Counted from the stretch's first letter, positions 51,933-59,985 are shown. The stretch is 64,000 bases of DNA from CAXMST01 sp963793415 (GCA_963793415.1 CAWCAC010000002.1:2108001-2172000), one strand, 5' to 3'. The notes: generated by a model from the sequence alone, not told the origin. Made by a program: numbers and translations.

Positions 51933-52445
51933 CACCAGGCCGCCGAGACACTCGTCGAGACGGCCACGGATCTCGACCTGGTCGAGGAAGCCCGCGGGTG
52001 TCCCGGTCACTCCAGCCCTGATCCCGCCGAGCAGACCCGCGCGGACCCGCGCGGCGATCGACGCCGAACGACGTGTCGCCTCGAAGTCGTCCAGGTCCAG
52101 GTCCAGAGCCTTGGCCCGCGACCAGAGATGGGGATCGTCCTGGTGCGCCTGATCGGCCATCAGCGAGTCCCACATACCCCAGAAGGCGTCCTCACCCCCT
52201 AGCGCATGTGCCGCCTCGGTCGCCGCGTGCAGGGCTGGGGATCGCGGCCGCTTGCTCGCCAACGGGAAGTGACGGACGCAGAGCCGGATCGGCATCGTCC
52301 GCAACGCGACCCAGCTTGCGGCGCAGGAGGGACAGGCCAGATCCAGGTAGAGGATCGCCTCCGGCGCTCCCCCGGGACCGCGTACGTGATCGTCGAGCCC
52401 GATCGGCTCGAGCGGTGCGGTGCCGAGGCTTTCGCGCCCGCTCAC
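51894..52445 (-). CDS. DsbA-family thioredoxin-fold protein
   Basis: A 183-residue thioredoxin-fold protein without a signal peptide. The redox motif is CPSC in LYLDLACPSCAASW, and the cis-Pro loop is in GVTGTPAGFLD, the arrangement of DsbA/Thioredoxin_4 proteins. The helical insert lies between. It likely acts in the cytosol as a thiol oxidoreductase or reductant for the peroxiredoxin encoded just upstream (eight-base gap). The start is GTG at 52445. It is the last gene of the rpsO-peroxiredoxin-DsbA run, and its end overlaps a convergent hypothetical gene. Confidence 0.82.
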   Translation of the reverse strand: MSGRESLGTAPLEPIGLDDHVRGPGGAPEAILYLDLACPSCAASWVALRTMPIRLCVRHFPLASKRPRSPALHAATEAAHALGGEDAFWGMWDSLMADQAHQDDPHLWSRAKALDLDLDDFEATRRSASIAARVRAGLLGGIRAGVTGTPAGFLDQVEIRGRLDECLGGLVSPGGLPADSGHG

Positions 52446-52453
52446 GGCCGCAG

Positions 52454-52915
52454 TCAGGCCGTCGCGCCCTCGAGCGCGTCGAAGATCACGTTGGCGCCGG
52501 GTATCTCGAGCGGCGTCGGCGCCGCCATCGAGAACTCGACGATGCCGTCTTGGTCGATCAGTACGAGCGAACGGTTGGCGTGGCCGCGCTCCTCTATCAG
52601 GGCGCCGTAAGCAGCCGCCGCTGCACCCTTGGGGTGGAAGTCGGAGAGCAGCGGGAAGGTCAGGCCGAGCTTCTCGGCGAAGGCCTTGTGAGTGAAAGGA
52701 GAGTCAACGCTGATGCCGACGAGCCTGGCGCCCTGCGCCTCGATCTCGCCGATGACCTCCTGGTAGATCGAGAGCTGGTCCGTGCAGACCGGGCTGAAGT
52801 CGAGTGGATAAAAGGCGACGACCAGCTTCGTGCCGGCGAAATCGGAGATCGAGACGTCGTTGCCGTCCTGGTCCGGAAGTGTGAAGGCCGGAGCCTTCGA
52901 GCCGGCCTCGATCAC
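52454..52915 (-). CDS. Peroxiredoxin (AhpE/BCP-like)
   Basis: A 153-residue thiol peroxidase of the AhpC/TSA superfamily. The active site reads FYPLDFSPVCTDQ, where the Cys is the peroxidatic residue and a Ser replaces the usual Thr of the P-x3-T-x2-C motif. GISVDSPFTHKAFAEKLGL and FPLLSDFHPKG follow. Only the peroxidatic Cys is present, so it is probably a 1-Cys enzyme needing an outside thiol; the DsbA-like protein downstream could serve. The GTG start overlaps the rpsO stop by four bases. Confidence 0.9.
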   Translation of the reverse strand: MIEAGSKAPAFTLPDQDGNDVSISDFAGTKLVVAFYPLDFSPVCTDQLSIYQEVIGEIEAQGARLVGISVDSPFTHKAFAEKLGLTFPLLSDFHPKGAAAAAYGALIEERGHANRSLVLIDQDGIVEFSMAAPTPLEIPGANVIFDALEGATA

Positions 52916-53181
52916 CGGCGCAGGCCGAGCTCGGCGACGAGGGCGCGGTAGCGCTCGAGGTCGGTGCTCTCGAGATAGCGCAGCAGACGCCGACGCTGGC
53001 CGACGAGCATCAACAGGCCACGACGGCTGTGGTGGTCCTTCTTGTGCTCGCGGAGGTGCTCGGTGAGCTCGTTGATGCGCTCGGTCAGCAAAGCCACCTG
53101 GACCTCGGTGGATCCGGTGTCATTCTCGCTGCGGCCGTACTTGCCTGCGAGCTCGGCTTTTCTTTCTTTGGTGAGCGACAT
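52912..53181 (-). CDS. rpsO: 30S ribosomal protein S15
   Basis: S15 binds 16S rRNA helices early in small-subunit assembly. The 89-residue sequence is canonical: KAELAGKYGRSENDTGSTEV, QVALLTERINELTEHLREHK, DHHSRRGLLMLVGQRRRLLR and YLESTDLERY. In most bacteria rpsO is followed directly by pnp. Here it is followed by a peroxiredoxin gene (four-base overlap), a DsbA-like gene and then a 19 kb glycan island before pnp. The upstream gene is ribF. Confidence 0.98.
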   Translation of the reverse strand: MSLTKERKAELAGKYGRSENDTGSTEVQVALLTERINELTEHLREHKKDHHSRRGLLMLVGQRRRLLRYLESTDLERYRALVAELGLRR

Positions 53182-53216
53182 GCGTGCGTAAGGATAGGGT
53201 GCCCGGCGACGCTGCG

Positions 53217-54107
53217 TCAGCGGGGGCGCGAGAAGGTAGCACAGACCTCGCGCGCATCCGCGACGTCGCGGTGCATCTGCGCGATCAGTTCCTCGGTTCC
53301 CGCGAACCTCTTCTCGCCCCGCAAACGCTCCGCGAAGGCCACTCGAAGGGTCTTTCCGTACAGGTCCTCGTCGTGGTCGATGATGAAGGTCTCGACTAGG
53401 ACCCCGCGCCCGGTTTCGAATGTCGGGCGGACGCCGACGTTGACGGCGGCCGGCTTGCCGTTCGCGAATGCCGCGTAGACGCCGTAGCCGGGATAGACCA
53501 GGCCCGGGTCGGGCACGAGGTTCGCGGTCGGGAAGCCGAGCGTCCGCCCTCGCTGATCACCGTGCACGACCGTACCCTCGACCATGAACGGCGAGCCCAG
53601 GCACTCGGCCGCCTCCTCGACATCACCGGCCGAGACGAGGGCGCGGATCCGCGTCGAGGAGACGGTCTCGCCGCCGACCTCGACCAGCGGCGCCACCTTC
53701 GTCTCGAACTCCTCGCGCGAGGCGAGCATCTCCGGAGTTCCCTTCGCCTTCGCCCCGAAACGGAAGTTCTCGCCGACGGAGACCTCGGTTGCACCGATCC
53801 GCTCGATCAGGATCCGCTCGCAGAAATCGACCGGGTCGATCGAGGCGAACTCGCGATCGAACGGGATCACGACAAGCTCGGAGACGCCGAGCCCCTCGAT
53901 CACGTCCCGCTTCACCCCGAACGGCATCAGCAGCTTCGGCTCGGCCTCCGGATGGATCACGTGCAGCGGGTGCGGCTCGAAGGTCAGCACCGTGTCGGCC
54001 TCGCCGATCACGGCCCGGTGGCCGACGTGAACGCCGTCGAAGGTCCCGATCGCGACCCGGCGCGGGCGCGGCTCGGCGTCGGGAAGGCTTGTGACCTTGA
54101 TGCTCAT
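53217..54107 (-). CDS. ribF: Bifunctional riboflavin kinase / FAD synthetase
   Basis: A 296-residue RibF that phosphorylates riboflavin and adenylates FMN. The N-terminal adenylyltransferase has AIGTFDGVHVGHRAVIGEA and the second motif VSTRIRALVSAGDVEEA. The C-terminal kinase has GTVVHGDQRGRTLGFPTANL and NVGVRPTFETG with the kinase PTAN motif. Both domains are complete. It lies in the conserved truB-ribF-rpsO order, sixteen bases after truB, and is likely transcribed with them. Confidence 0.96.
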   Translation of the reverse strand: MSIKVTSLPDAEPRPRRVAIGTFDGVHVGHRAVIGEADTVLTFEPHPLHVIHPEAEPKLLMPFGVKRDVIEGLGVSELVVIPFDREFASIDPVDFCERILIERIGATEVSVGENFRFGAKAKGTPEMLASREEFETKVAPLVEVGGETVSSTRIRALVSAGDVEEAAECLGSPFMVEGTVVHGDQRGRTLGFPTANLVPDPGLVYPGYGVYAAFANGKPAAVNVGVRPTFETGRGVLVETFIIDHDEDLYGKTLRVAFAERLRGEKRFAGTEELIAQMHRDVADAREVCATFSRPR

Positions 54108-54123
54108 CCTGTCCTCAACTCTC

Positions 54124-54939
54124 TCACGCCAGCACGACCTCAGTCACGAGGCTGCCCGCCTCCGGGTGGGCTATCGCGAGCAGGCGCTCGCCCACCATCA
54201 GCCGCGTTGGCCCCTCGGGCGCATCGGCCGGCGCCTCGAGCCTGATCCCATGGACCACGCCCAGCGCCTGCTCCGGGCTCAGCGCCAGCTCCGGCAGGTG
54301 CGAGACGAGCTCGGCAACCGGCCGCACCTCAGGCCCCGCATCTTCGATCCGCAGGGCGCCGACGGCGGTCCGCCGCAGCTCCTCGCAGTAGGCGTCGCCG
54401 AGCTCCTCGACCAGTGTCCTGATGTAAGTGCCGGCCGAGCACTCGATCTCGAAGCGGGCCCACCCCTCCCCACTCTCAAGCAGCTCGGCTCGATAGACCT
54501 CGACCTCGCGCTCGGGTCGCTCGACGTCGGCCGCATCCTCGCCCCGGTGGGCGCGCTTGTAGAGCCGTTCGCCGTCGACCTTGACGGCCGAGGTGAGCGG
54601 AACGCGCTGACGGATGCGGCCAGTCGGCAGCTCGAGCCGTTCGGGTTTCCTGCCGGTCTCGGTCAGCTCGCCGTCCGGGTCGCCGGTGCTCGATCGCCAG
54701 CCGAGCCGGGCCTTGGCGACGTAGGTCTTGGCGCTGCCGAGCACGTAGCGCTGCAGCCGCGTCGCCCGGCCGAGCAGGACGACGAGCAGGCCCGTCGCGA
54801 ACGGGTCGAGGGTGCCGGCGTGGCCGACCTTCGTGCGACGCTCGCGCCGGACCTGGGCGATCACGTCATGCGAGGTGACCCCGGCGGGCTTGTCGACCAA
54901 CAGGTAGCCGGCCTCCGGCTCCGGGGGCAGCTCAGCCAA
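54124..54939 (-). CDS. truB: tRNA pseudouridine(55) synthase
   Basis: TruB makes pseudouridine 55 in the T loop of tRNAs. The catalytic Asp45 lies in KVGHAGTLDPFATGLLVVLL. LLVDKPAGVTSHDVIAQV, KTYVAKARLG, and ECSAGTYIRTLVEELG are further family motifs. The C-terminus has a reduced PUA-like region. The TTG start overlaps the upstream DHH-phosphoesterase stop by eight bases. Length (271) is normal for actinobacterial TruB. Confidence 0.96.
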   Translation of the reverse strand: MAELPPEPEAGYLLVDKPAGVTSHDVIAQVRRERRTKVGHAGTLDPFATGLLVVLLGRATRLQRYVLGSAKTYVAKARLGWRSSTGDPDGELTETGRKPERLELPTGRIRQRVPLTSAVKVDGERLYKRAHRGEDAADVERPEREVEVYRAELLESGEGWARFEIECSAGTYIRTLVEELGDAYCEELRRTAVGALRIEDAGPEVRPVAELVSHLPELALSPEQALGVVHGIRLEAPADAPEGPTRLMVGERLLAIAHPEAGSLVTEVVLA

Positions 54940-55954
54940 GCTGGGAGACGGTCTCGGCCTGAAGGAACTCGATCAGCTCCTCATAGGGGAGATCGCTCGA
55001 GAACCCGGCCGCCCGCCGGTGGCCGCCGCCGCCCATCTTGCGGGCGATCGCGGAGACGTCGACGGCGCCGTCGGTCGAGCGCAGGCTCGCCTTGCGGGCA
55101 GCGCCGCCGCCCATCGGCTTGTCGCGGATCACGGCCGCGACGGCGGTGCCCTCGAGCGCGCGGATGAAGTCGATGATCCCCTCGGTCAGGGTCTCGTCGG
55201 CGCCCGTCGCCGTGTAGTCGTCCGCGGAGACGTACGTGGTCGACAGAGCGCCGTCGAGCCGGCGCTCGACCCGCTCCAGCGACCGGGCCAGCAGCCGCAG
55301 CTTCTCGGTCGGCACGCGCTCGTAGAGCCGGCGGTAGATCTCGTTGACGTCGACGCCGGCCTCGATCAGCGTCGCTGCCACCCGATGCGAGCGGGCGTCG
55401 GTGTTCTCGTACATGAACATGCCCGTGTCGGTGATCAGCCCGACGTACAGCGCGGTCGCGATCTCCGGGGTGAGTTCGGCGCCGAGCAGTACCGCCAACT
55501 CGAGCACGATCTCGGCGGTGCAGGAGGCGGTGTCGTCGACGAGGTCGATCGAACCGAAGCGCGTGTTGTCGTGGTGGTGATCGATGTTGAGGATCTCGCC
55601 CCCGTCGCGCAGCCACTCGACCGGCATCCGGTCGATGTTGCCGCAGTCGAGGAAGACCACGGTGCGGTCGGCGAGGTCGGCCGGCGGCTCGTGGAAGACC
55701 TCCTGAAGCGGCATGAAGCGGTACTCGACCGGAAGCGGGAACTCCTTTTCGGCGAGGAACATCACCGAGTCCTTACCGAGCTGGGTGAGGATCCCGTGTA
55801 GGCCGAGCAGCGAGCCGAGCGCGTCGCCGTCGGGGCCCTCGTGCGTGGTCAGCAGGAAGCGCTGCTCGGAGCGCAGCCGCTCGACGATCTGGGGCACGGC
55901 CTCCTCGATCTCGGCGCTGCGCTCGCCGATCGCCATCTCGGGGGCGACGCTCAC
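54932..55954 (-). CDS. DHH-family phosphoesterase (NrnA-like oligoribonuclease / pAp phosphatase)
   Basis: A 340-residue DHH/DHHA1 enzyme. The DHH motif is ILNIDHHHDN (121-130), preceded by LLTTHEGPDGDALGS and VVFLDCGN. The DHHA1 domain has ARKMGGGGHRRAAG near 304-317. The family degrades nanoRNA and dephosphorylates pAp, finishing RNA decay begun by RNases Y and J and PNPase encoded in this window. It may also act on cyclic-dinucleotide breakdown products. The gene lies between rbfA (four-base overlap) and truB, the classical position of nrnA. Confidence 0.93.
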   Translation of the reverse strand: MSVAPEMAIGERSAEIEEAVPQIVERLRSEQRFLLTTHEGPDGDALGSLLGLHGILTQLGKDSVMFLAEKEFPLPVEYRFMPLQEVFHEPPADLADRTVVFLDCGNIDRMPVEWLRDGGEILNIDHHHDNTRFGSIDLVDDTASCTAEIVLELAVLLGAELTPEIATALYVGLITDTGMFMYENTDARSHRVAATLIEAGVDVNEIYRRLYERVPTEKLRLLARSLERVERRLDGALSTTYVSADDYTATGADETLTEGIIDFIRALEGTAVAAVIRDKPMGGGAARKASLRSTDGAVDVSAIARKMGGGGHRRAAGFSSDLPYEELIEFLQAETVSQLG

Positions 55955-56364
55955 GGGCGCTCCTCCCCCTCCTGCTCGGCCGCCTGCGCTGCATCGGCTG
56001 CCTCGGCCTCCTCCAGCGCCTCGGCCTCCTCGGCCTCGTGCAGCATCCGCGTGATCCGGTCGGCGCGCTCGGCGCTGTCGTCGTAGGAGAAGGTCAGGGC
56101 CGGGGTCCGCTTCAGGCGCAGCTCGGAATTGATCGCCCCCTGCAGCACGCCGTGGGCGGAGCTGAGCGCCGCCATCGTGTCCTCGCGCTCCTGCTCGGAA
56201 CCGAGCACGCTGACGTGAACCACCGCGTGGCGGAGATCCGGGCTTGTGTCTACTGCTGTCACTGTCACGAACCCGATGCGGGGATCCTGGAGATCGCTGT
56301 TGATCGCGGTGCCAAGGACCTCCCGCATGACCTCATTGACGCGGCGCATCCGCGAGGTAGCCAT
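55951..56364 (-). CDS. rbfA: 30S ribosome-binding factor RbfA
   Basis: RbfA helps 16S rRNA 5'-end maturation during 30S assembly. The 137-residue sequence has SRMRRVNEVMREVLGTAI, LQDPRIGFVTVTAVDTSPDL, AVVHVSVLG and the KH-like core through LKRTPALTFSYDDSAERADR. About 30 Glu/Ala residues form an acidic tail, in keeping with the Glu-rich tails of other proteins in this operon (NusA). It overlaps the DHH phosphoesterase gene by four bases and follows the DUF503 gene by 83. Confidence 0.96.
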   Translation of the reverse strand: MATSRMRRVNEVMREVLGTAINSDLQDPRIGFVTVTAVDTSPDLRHAVVHVSVLGSEQEREDTMAALSSAHGVLQGAINSELRLKRTPALTFSYDDSAERADRITRMLHEAEEAEALEEAEAADAAQAAEQEGEERP

Positions 56365-56447
56365 GGCGGCGGGAGTCTAGAACTTCTCCCTGCCCGGCAC
56401 CGGCCGCCACTGGGCTCGGCGCAGGCAGCGGTATCGCGGCTCCGGGC

Positions 56448-56756
56448 TCAGTCCCGGAGCTCGTCGACGCTGCGGACGAAGCGCTCGAAAACGGCCCCGT
56501 CGGGCACCCGCGCGGCGATGTAGCGCTCGATCTCCTCCGCCCGCCCGGCCGCCTCCTCGCCGCCCGCGATCGCGATCAACAGCGTCGAGCGCTGCCACGT
56601 GTCCTGGCCGCCGACCTCGGCCACCGAGACCCCGAAGCGCTTGCGCACCGAGTCCTTGAGCGAGCGGATCACCTTGCGCTTCGACTTCAGGCTGTTCGAC
56701 TCCTCGACGTGGATCCGCGCCTCGATCACACAGACGAAGCCGTCGTCCTCCTCCAC
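56448..56756 (-). CDS. DUF503/YlxP-family protein
   Basis: A 102-residue protein of the DUF503 (YlxP) family, typically encoded between infB and rbfA. Diagnostic segments are CVIEARIHVEESNSLKSKRK, VIRSLKDSVRKRFGVSVAEV and the Glu/Arg end. Its function is unknown, but genome position links it to ribosome maturation. The GTG start has GGAGAC upstream and follows the adenosine-deaminase-like gene by nine bases, which is unusual: infB normally comes immediately before it. Confidence 0.87.
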   Translation of the reverse strand: MEEDDGFVCVIEARIHVEESNSLKSKRKVIRSLKDSVRKRFGVSVAEVGGQDTWQRSTLLIAIAGGEEAAGRAEEIERYIAARVPDGAVFERFVRSVDELRD

Positions 56757-56765
56757 CCCGGTCTC

Positions 56766-58151
56766 CTAGCCGTCGAAGCGCTGCTCGAAGCGGCGGAAGT
56801 CCGCCTCGAGCCGACGTTGCGCCTCTCGCTTCGCCGCCGGCTGCAGGAACCCGTACTCGAGCGAGTCGCGCGAGATCCGCTTGAGCTGGGCGTAGCTGAG
56901 GCCGTACTCGCGCGTCGCCATCGCGTACTGCTCGGTCAAGTCGGTGCGGGAGACGCCCTCGTCGTCCGTGCAGAGTGCGATCGGCACGCCGAAGCGCAGG
57001 TAGACCGGGAACGAGTGGCGGCGGCCGCTGACCCCGAGGACCTGCTCGTTCGAGGTCAGGCACTGTTCGGCGACGATGTCGCGGCGAGCCATACGCCGCA
57101 GCAGTTGCTTGGCGCCGTGCTCGCGGCGGATCGAGACGCCGTGACCGATCCGCTCGGCGCCGGCTACCCGGACCGCCCGGTTGATGTGGAAGTCGAGGTC
57201 CGACGGCGGCACCAGCCCTGGGGCCAGCTCGCCCGCGTGCAGGGTCACGTGCTCGCCCTCGTAGACGCCGCGCAGATAGCGGATCATCCGCATCTGCAGC
57301 CCGTAGTCGCGCAGGGCGACGAACGAGTCCTCGGGCTGGACGAGGTTGACCCCGACCACCCGCGGGTCCGAGCCGATCAGCTCGAAGGCGAGCACCAGCT
57401 GCGTGAAGACGAACTCGGGCGGCATCCCGCGCAAGCCCTGGTAGTCGAAGCGGATCGGCAGCTCGCAGGCATCGGCGGCGCGCTCGGTGCCGCAGCGCAG
57501 CTCCTCCTCGAACTGCGCCTGGATCGCGTCGATGTCGGTTCCGGCCGCAGTGGCGACGTCAGCGATGCCGGCGGCGAGCAGCGCCTCGCGGGAGGCGGCG
57601 AACCCGTCGCTCAGATCTACCTGCGACGAGAGCCGCTGCACGGCGCCGAACTGGAACGTGGTCAGCAACTCCAGGTAGTGGACCCCCTGCGACTCCGCCC
57701 GGGTCGCGGCCTCGGCCAACGCGGCGCCCTTGCGCCCGCTCTGCGTCGCCCCGAACCTGTCGAAGGTCGCGAAGAAGTGGTCATGGCCGCTCTCGGCACC
57801 CGACACGAAGCCACGCATCGACCAGGCAGCGAGCAGCTGGTTGTAGAAGACGTTGTCGCTGAGCGCATCGGAGACCGGCCTGTCGCCGAGCAGGCAGGGC
57901 GGCCCGTAGGCGGTCAGGGTCGCCGTCGAGACGCAGACGCCATCCTCGGCACCCCAGCCGATCATGCTCTCCGCGTAGACCGTGCCGGACAGGTGGCTAT
58001 GCAGGTCGGCCCCTTTCGGGAGTGCCCGCATGAACTCGTCCATCGCGATCTTGTCGCCGCGAATCGAGTTCAGGTAGTCGCCGGTGCTCGCAGACGCCGG
58101 CGAAGCCACGAACAGGACCACAGCAACCAGGGCAGGCAGGACGCGGCGCAT
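56766..58151 (-). CDS. Secreted adenosine-deaminase-family protein
   Basis: A 461-residue metal-dependent deaminase with a signal peptide (MRRVLPALVAVVLFVASPAS, cleavage probably after ASA). The zinc ligands appear in LPKGADLHSHLSG, VTLHAGELAPG, ERIGHGVSI and LCTDDEGV, the full ADA pattern, with the catalytic Glu in HAGEL. It is longer than cytosolic ADA and resembles secreted ADGF/CECR1-type enzymes. The likely substrate is extracellular adenosine or related nucleosides. It sits inside the translation operon between the infB side and DUF503, with no functional link to it, probably an insertion. Confidence 0.88.
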   Translation of the reverse strand: MRRVLPALVAVVLFVASPASASTGDYLNSIRGDKIAMDEFMRALPKGADLHSHLSGTVYAESMIGWGAEDGVCVSTATLTAYGPPCLLGDRPVSDALSDNVFYNQLLAAWSMRGFVSGAESGHDHFFATFDRFGATQSGRKGAALAEAATRAESQGVHYLELLTTFQFGAVQRLSSQVDLSDGFAASREALLAAGIADVATAAGTDIDAIQAQFEEELRCGTERAADACELPIRFDYQGLRGMPPEFVFTQLVLAFELIGSDPRVVGVNLVQPEDSFVALRDYGLQMRMIRYLRGVYEGEHVTLHAGELAPGLVPPSDLDFHINRAVRVAGAERIGHGVSIRREHGAKQLLRRMARRDIVAEQCLTSNEQVLGVSGRRHSFPVYLRFGVPIALCTDDEGVSRTDLTEQYAMATREYGLSYAQLKRISRDSLEYGFLQPAAKREAQRRLEADFRRFEQRFDG

Positions 58152-58260
58152 GAGGCTGCCAGCTTAGTCCCGGTCGTCGCGAGAGCCTCGGAGGGGGCTT
58201 CCGGCGGCCAAAGGACCGGGCGCTCGGCGGGCGGGTCCTGTCGTTGCAGTGGCTCCTCGG

Positions 58261-58304
58261 TGGGACACCACAGCAACGCCACCAGCCCGAAGGGCGTGGG
58301 TGGC
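58261..58304 (-). repeat. Inverted-repeat arm, left
   Basis: Read on the minus strand, this stretch contains CACGCCCTTCG and GGTGGCGTTGCTGTGG. The plus strand at 59931-59970 carries the same two blocks in the same order, with three or four differences over about 38 bases. The two arms face each other across 1.6 kb that includes the reductase gene. Confidence 0.75.
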
Positions 58305-58590
58305 TGACGGGGAAGGCTTGACCGCCGCTCATTAGGCGGCAAGCAGGAAGGCAGGCGCCGAGTGGTCCCGACTCGCTCGCTCCTGCGATGCCACGCTTCT
58401 CGCGCGAAGCAACAGTCGCAACTCTGCGGCGTTGTACCGCTCGTATAGGTACGCAGATCGCGGCAAAGCTCCGATCCCAGCGTGTGAGGCCAGTGCTGCT
58501 TCCGCTTACAAGCAACATCCCCCCGACGGGCAACGCTTTGGGGCAGAAAGCACTGCGGCGATGGGGCGGGATTCGCGAATGCGATGGGGG

Positions 58591-58690
58591 CGGTTCCGCG
58601 GAACCGGAATCGCACCAGCACGCGCGAACCGCCTTCGAGTCGAACGTCCCTCGGACCTACCTATAGGGGCGCCTGAGGGACGTTCGCCGC
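58591..58690 (+). repeat. Palindromic repeat element, copy 1
   Basis: A 100-base element starting with the palindrome ggttccgcggaacc. Its last 51 bases (58640-58690) contain the arms GAACGTCCCTC and GAGGGACGTTC around CCTACCTATAGGGG. The 51-base core matches copy 2 (59852-59902) at all but five positions, in the same orientation. It could be a REP-like or MITE-like intergenic repeat. Confidence 0.78.
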
Positions 58691-58832
58691 ATCGGTGCGG
58701 TCCCGCGAATCTCGAACGCGCTCATCCCAATCGAACGCCCAGGCCTCAACCTCAACTCCCCACCTCTCCCTGAGCAATGCCCGCGCAGTGCCCTCCGCGC
58801 CGCCCCACCTCCATCCGGATTGTCACCGTAAC

Positions 58833-59753
58833 TCAGCCGCGCAGCTCGGTTCTCAGCCGAGCGGCCAGCCGCACCGACGCATCGATCTCGACCTTGCGGA
58901 TCGAGACGCTCTCGACATTGAGCCCGAACGGGACCCCCAACCGGCGGCAGAACGCGATCACGTCAAGGGCCGTTGCGACCGCCTGCTCAAAGGAGGCGTC
59001 GAGGGTGTCGTCGGCATGGCGCAGCTCGTTCTCGATCCAGCGCGGGACGGTCACGCCGAGCCAGCGGAGGAACTCCAGAGTCTTCAGTGATCCGCAGACC
59101 GAGAAACTGAGCACGATCGGCACCGGCGCGATGTTCTGCGCGGCGCACTCGTAGTGGTAGTCGGAGAGCAGGTTCTTCGCCGCGTTGACGTCGTAGACGA
59201 TCTGGGTGATGAAGAAGGAGCAGCCCGCCTCCTGCTTCGAGATCAGCCGCAGGTGCTCATCGCCCTGGCGCGCGTGTCGCTCGGAGATCGCGACCCCGCC
59301 GAGCGGCAGCTCCGGCTGCACTTCGCGCCGCATCTCGTAGGCTCGGGCGAGCGAGGTGAGGGTCGCCTTCCCGCGGGAGGAGGGCCCGACGAACACCGAG
59401 AGCGCCCGGGACGGATCCTGCTCCTCCAGCCAGGAGCGGAAACGGTCCTCCCGGTACTTGCCCACCGCGCGGTAGACGATGACGGGCACCTCCAGCCCGG
59501 CGAGATCGCGGGCGAGGTAATCGGCAGGGTCGATCGTCGGCAGGAACGGGAACGGGCGTTCCTCGGGATTACGGTCGCTCTCGTCGTCGATGTCGTAGAG
59601 GACGAGGCCGTCAACACCCAACGACTGCAGCCGCTCCACCGTGACCCGGCCGATCTTCGCGGCCTCCTCGGGGCTCGTCGTCAGTCGTGGCGGCGTCACG
59701 GCGAAGAACAGAAACTCGCCCGATCCAGCCGCGATGCCCTGATCCAGATTCAC
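58833..59753 (-). CDS. Divergent methylenetetrahydrofolate reductase family protein
   Basis: A 306-residue TIM-barrel protein resembling FAD-linked methylenetetrahydrofolate reductase. Seen are LFFAVTPPRL (in place of the usual FEFFPP), SLGVDGLVLYDIDDESDRN, VGPSSRGKATLTSL, GGVAISERHARQGDEHLRL and CSFFITQIVYDVNAAKNLLS. The last is the strongest match to the family. The enzyme would reduce 5,10-methylene-THF to 5-methyl-THF or act on a related folate. The sequence is divergent enough that a different C1 substrate is possible. It is a single gene between two copies of a palindromic element and two inverted-repeat arms, and interrupts the infB-DUF503 order. Confidence 0.8.
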   Translation of the reverse strand: MNLDQGIAAGSGEFLFFAVTPPRLTTSPEEAAKIGRVTVERLQSLGVDGLVLYDIDDESDRNPEERPFPFLPTIDPADYLARDLAGLEVPVIVYRAVGKYREDRFRSWLEEQDPSRALSVFVGPSSRGKATLTSLARAYEMRREVQPELPLGGVAISERHARQGDEHLRLISKQEAGCSFFITQIVYDVNAAKNLLSDYHYECAAQNIAPVPIVLSFSVCGSLKTLEFLRWLGVTVPRWIENELRHADDTLDASFEQAVATALDVIAFCRRLGVPFGLNVESVSIRKVEIDASVRLAARLRTELRG

Positions 59754-59797
59754 GCGCGGAACCGTAGCCGAGCCGGGGGGCGGGCCCGAAGCAGATG

Positions 59798-59902
59798 CGG
59801 TCCCGCGGAACCGGAACCTCCCACCGCGAGCGAATGCCCACCGCCACCAGCTCGAACGTCCCCCAGACCTACCTATAGGGGCACCTGAGGGACGCTCGTC
59901 GC
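59798..59902 (+). repeat. Palindromic repeat element, copy 2
   Basis: A 105-base second copy starting cggtcccgcggaaccggaa. Its 51-base core (59852-59902) has CGAACGTCCC, CCTACCTATAGGGG and GAGGGACG. It lies between the infB 3' end and the reductase start, and the spacing within the element differs from copy 1 by five bases. Confidence 0.78.
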
Positions 59903-59930
59903 GTTGGGCGCCGGCGCCGCCCTACGCCGG

Positions 59931-59970
59931 CCACGCCCTTCGAGCGGGTGGCGTTGCTGTGGGGTCCCCA
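59931..59970 (+). repeat. Inverted-repeat arm, right
   Basis: This arm contains CACGCCCTTCG and GGTGGCGTTGCTGTGG and ends GGGGTCCCC, itself a palindrome. Its partner is 58261-58304 on the other strand. It lies 16 bases from the infB stop and might double as a terminator of the nusA-infB transcript. Confidence 0.72.
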
Positions 59971-59985
59971 AGCGGCCCCATCCGC

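Larger units (their letters stand above)
58152..58832. other. Long spacer with repeated palindromic elements
   Basis: This 681-base spacer lies upstream of the secreted-deaminase gene and downstream of the methylenetetrahydrofolate-reductase-like gene. It holds one arm of an inverted repeat (58261-58304), several short hairpins (for example ccgcc/ggcgg near 58325, and gtacc/ggtac around 58432-58453) and a 100-base element repeated on the other side of the reductase gene (58591-58690). Open frames in it lack start context and family resemblance. A promoter for the deaminase gene should lie near 58160-58260, though none is clear. Confidence 0.6.

Noticed and set aside
58388..58773. Overlapping short plus-strand frames in the long spacer before the reductase gene
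   Set aside because: They run through the repeated palindromic element, lack ribosome-binding sites, and give Arg/Ser/Pro-rich products with no hydrophobic or domain pattern.
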